A stretch of 64,000 nt of DNA, taken from NCBI GenBank assembly GCA_016926155.1, contig JAFGPC010000183.1, positions 1 to 64,000 of the forward strand, written 5' to 3'. A model generated the notes under the pieces. It was not told the origin of the DNA. It saw nothing but the letters and a program-made list of their open reading frames with translations, and did not search any database. Position 1 is the first letter of the stretch. Each line of letters begins with the position of its first letter. The DNA is from Sedimentisphaerales bacterium. GTDB lineage: Bacteria > Planctomycetota > Phycisphaerae > Sedimentisphaerales > Anaerohalosphaeraceae. The translations under genes were made by a program, and so were the position numbers. Shown here one piece after another: positions 62,688 through 64,000 of the stretch.

Positions 62688-63632
62688 TTACAATTTCGCC
62701 TGCCCTTTGCGTATCATCTCCTCAAATACCAGACGCTGTTCCACTAGAGCTGCGATCCGATCTTTTGGTTTGGTACGTGCTTCCAGCAGAATCCAACCCT
62801 TATAATTCATCTTTACAAACAGGTCCATCAACTTTTGATAGGGATAATCACCAATGTTGAGTTCACGGACATGTACTGTTTTCCCAAATCGTTTCCTGAC
62901 CAGGTTGAAGTTGTATTCCAGGCCGGGCTCCTTGAGGTCTTGCTCGTTACAATTCCAGCAGATGCCTACGTTTGGCTCGATAACATAATCGAAGATCTGT
63001 TTCATCATCGGTAAATCACTGGTACCGGAGCCATGCACTTCCACCCGGATTTCCTGTTTATAATCGGTGGCGAATCGACCCAGTATATTGAGAGCCTTAC
63101 CGATTTGTTCGCATGTTTCTTCAACCGGAACACCTTTGGGTAACGCATTGGGTTTGACCTTCACACCGCTACCGCCGCAGTCAAAGCTCAATTTCACATC
63201 GGCCTTGGCCCCTTCGACGTTGGCCTTCACTTTTTCCGGATCCGTATGATGAAAATCCCAGTTGCATCCCATTCCAACAAATTTGACAGAACTGTCGGCA
63301 AACCGTTTTTTAACAGCCTTGCGTTCTTCCGCCGTCAGTTTGGCGCTGACCTTATGGGCATGATCGACGCGAAGCTCCAATCCCTTAAAGCCGGTCTTTT
63401 CACAGTTGGCAATTAGCGTAGGAAGGTCCCAATCCTGTCCCCACAGATAGGTCACCAGGCCAAGTTTTATCTTGGAACCAAGCTTTTCATCTTCGGGCTT
63501 TGCTGCTTGTTCCTCCACTCCAGGCACTATTGAACAACAGGTCTGGGCCAGGAGTTGAGTGCCGCTCAAACCCAGGGTTGTACTCGCCAGGACCGATGTT
63601 TTAAAAAAATCACGACGACTACCTGAGCTCAC
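62688..63632 (-). CDS. Tat-exported sugar phosphate isomerase/epimerase-like protein
   Basis: 314 residues. GTG start with GGGAAGG just upstream. Twin-arginine leader (GSRRDFFKTSVLAS), then a xylose-isomerase-like TIM barrel (AP endonuclease 2 superfamily): IKLGLVTYLWGQDWDLPTL, GFKGLELRVDHAHKV, EIRVEVHGSG and WILLEARTKPKDR. Glu residues at the ends of strands (LELR, RVEVHG, LLEAR) fit the metal/acid site of the family. Cytoplasmic relatives isomerise sugar phosphates; an exported one more likely acts on a free or 3-keto sugar (inference). It diverges from a second protein of the same type at 63841. Confidence 0.88.
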   Translation of the reverse strand: MSSGSRRDFFKTSVLASTTLGLSGTQLLAQTCCSIVPGVEEQAAKPEDEKLGSKIKLGLVTYLWGQDWDLPTLIANCEKTGFKGLELRVDHAHKVSAKLTAEERKAVKKRFADSSVKFVGMGCNWDFHHTDPEKVKANVEGAKADVKLSFDCGGSGVKVKPNALPKGVPVEETCEQIGKALNILGRFATDYKQEIRVEVHGSGTSDLPMMKQIFDYVIEPNVGICWNCNEQDLKEPGLEYNFNLVRKRFGKTVHVRELNIGDYPYQKLMDLFVKMNYKGWILLEARTKPKDRIAALVEQRLVFEEMIRKGQAKL

Positions 63633-63681
63633 AACCTTCCCTTTCTATCGATGCTCCGATTGACCATCTCACATTATTCAG

Positions 63682-63711
63682 ATTATACCAGATCGGACTA
63701 TCTTCTGCAAA
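63682..63711 (-). promoter_or_regulatory. Promoter of the 62688-63632 gene
   Basis: Minus-strand TTTGCA (63706-63711), 18-nt spacer and a perfect TATAAT (63682-63687), about 45 nt before the GTG start. Confidence 0.5.
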
Positions 63712-63735
63712 CCCGTTGCAGGTTCCCTTTTCAAT

Positions 63736-63764
63736 TTGACGCCGCCTTCCTCTTACCCTACAAT
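63736..63764 (+). promoter_or_regulatory. Promoter of the 63841 gene
   Basis: TTGACG (63736-63741), 17-nt spacer, TACAAT (63759-63764). It is back to back with the minus-strand promoter, 25 nt apart, so one regulator could govern both isomerase-like genes. Confidence 0.6.
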
Positions 63765-63840
63765 TTTAAATTAAGACCTGTTTGGTGCTATTGGAAGCAC
63801 CCAGGAAAGAAAGAACGATTTGGAAATGAGGTGAAGGATT

Positions 63841-64000
63841 ATGAATAATAATACCCAGCAGAACAGTTTTTCCCGTCGTCGGTTTCTGGCCGCTTCGGCT
63901 TCCGTTGCAGGCTTATGTGTGGCTGGTTCCGGCTGTCAGGAGATGGGAAAAATGTTTGGAAAAAAACAGATCCCCGTCGGCTTGCAGTTGTACTCGGTCC
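63841..64000 (+). CDS. Start of a second Tat-exported sugar isomerase/epimerase-like protein, cut by window edge
   Basis: 53 codons only, too short to fold in full. ATG 63841 with GAGGTGAAGGA upstream. Twin-arginine leader (FSRRRFLAASASVAG), a possible lipobox GSGC, a short linker, then IPVGLQLYSV, the opening strand of the xylose-isomerase-like TIM barrel family. Divergent from a gene of the same type, with which it may share control. Confidence 0.75.
   Translation, partial: MNNNTQQNSFSRRRFLAASASVAGLCVAGSGCQEMGKMFGKKQIPVGLQLYSV

Noticed and set aside
1-64000. CRISPR arrays, toxin-antitoxin or phage-defence genes
   Set aside because: No regularly spaced direct repeats and no cas, restriction, or known defence domain was seen on either strand.

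Overview
The window reads as chromosomal DNA of a polysaccharide-degrading bacterium of the Planctomycetota, most likely near the class Phycisphaerae. This is inferred from content, not from a marker gene: LamG-like proteins ending in a dockerin-like calcium loop, CotH and lamin-tail proteins, many Tat-exported Gfo/Idh/MocA oxidoreductases, HEAT-repeat and DUF1080 proteins, and beta-L-arabinofuranosidases. The window has no core housekeeping protein gene, no transcription factor and no CRISPR array. The only RNA gene seen is a tRNA-Ser(UGA).

Layout. (1) 1-14185, minus strand: four very large secreted genes in a row. Two are CotH-kinase/lamin-tail proteins (the first runs off the left edge), followed by two paralogous LamG-sandwich-LamG-dockerin proteins. 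(2) 14850-21232, plus strand: an unrecognised secreted protein, a sulfatase pseudogene with a frameshift and a nonsense codon, an RHS scrap, then a LamG protein, a Tat-exported aldo/keto-reductase homologue and a tetraheme cytochrome lipoprotein. (3) 21390-26750: a GH30 gene and a PL11 rhamnogalacturonan lyase diverge from each other and are flanked by decayed IS110 and IS3 transposase ends. (4) 26754-40428: a beta-propeller phosphoesterase on the plus strand, then on the minus strand a LamG/GH127-type enzyme and a three-gene set (GH127, a duplicated HExxH protein, an S9 peptidase). A decayed third GH127-like gene lies just upstream. (5) 40943-55224: an oxidoreductase plus HEAT/F5-8C/DUF1080 operon, a GH29 fucosidase, an opposing oxidoreductase/HEAT/HEAT operon, and a DUF5107-TPR protein. 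(6) 55345-64000: two translationally coupled oxidoreductases, a Spy-like protein, an unknown secreted protein paired with an FGE-like lipoprotein, tRNA-Ser, and two divergent Tat-exported sugar isomerase/epimerase-like proteins (the second cut by the right edge).

How the genes may work together (inference). GH127, GH29, GH30 and PL11 suggest attack on pectic side chains or arabinogalactan, releasing L-arabinose, L-fucose, galactose and rhamnogalacturonan pieces. Four exported Gfo/Idh/MocA proteins, a protein with two DUF1080 (3-keto-glycoside hydrolase-type) domains and two exported isomerase/epimerase-like proteins together resemble the oxidation-elimination (3-keto) route of glycoside cleavage, placed outside the cytoplasm. 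The aldo/keto reductase-like protein with its cytochrome partner could serve exported redox chemistry. No SusC/SusD pair and no sugar transporter is seen here.

Several sigma70-type promoters with near-consensus boxes are readable, the best before the tRNA, before the 40943 operon and between the two isomerase genes.
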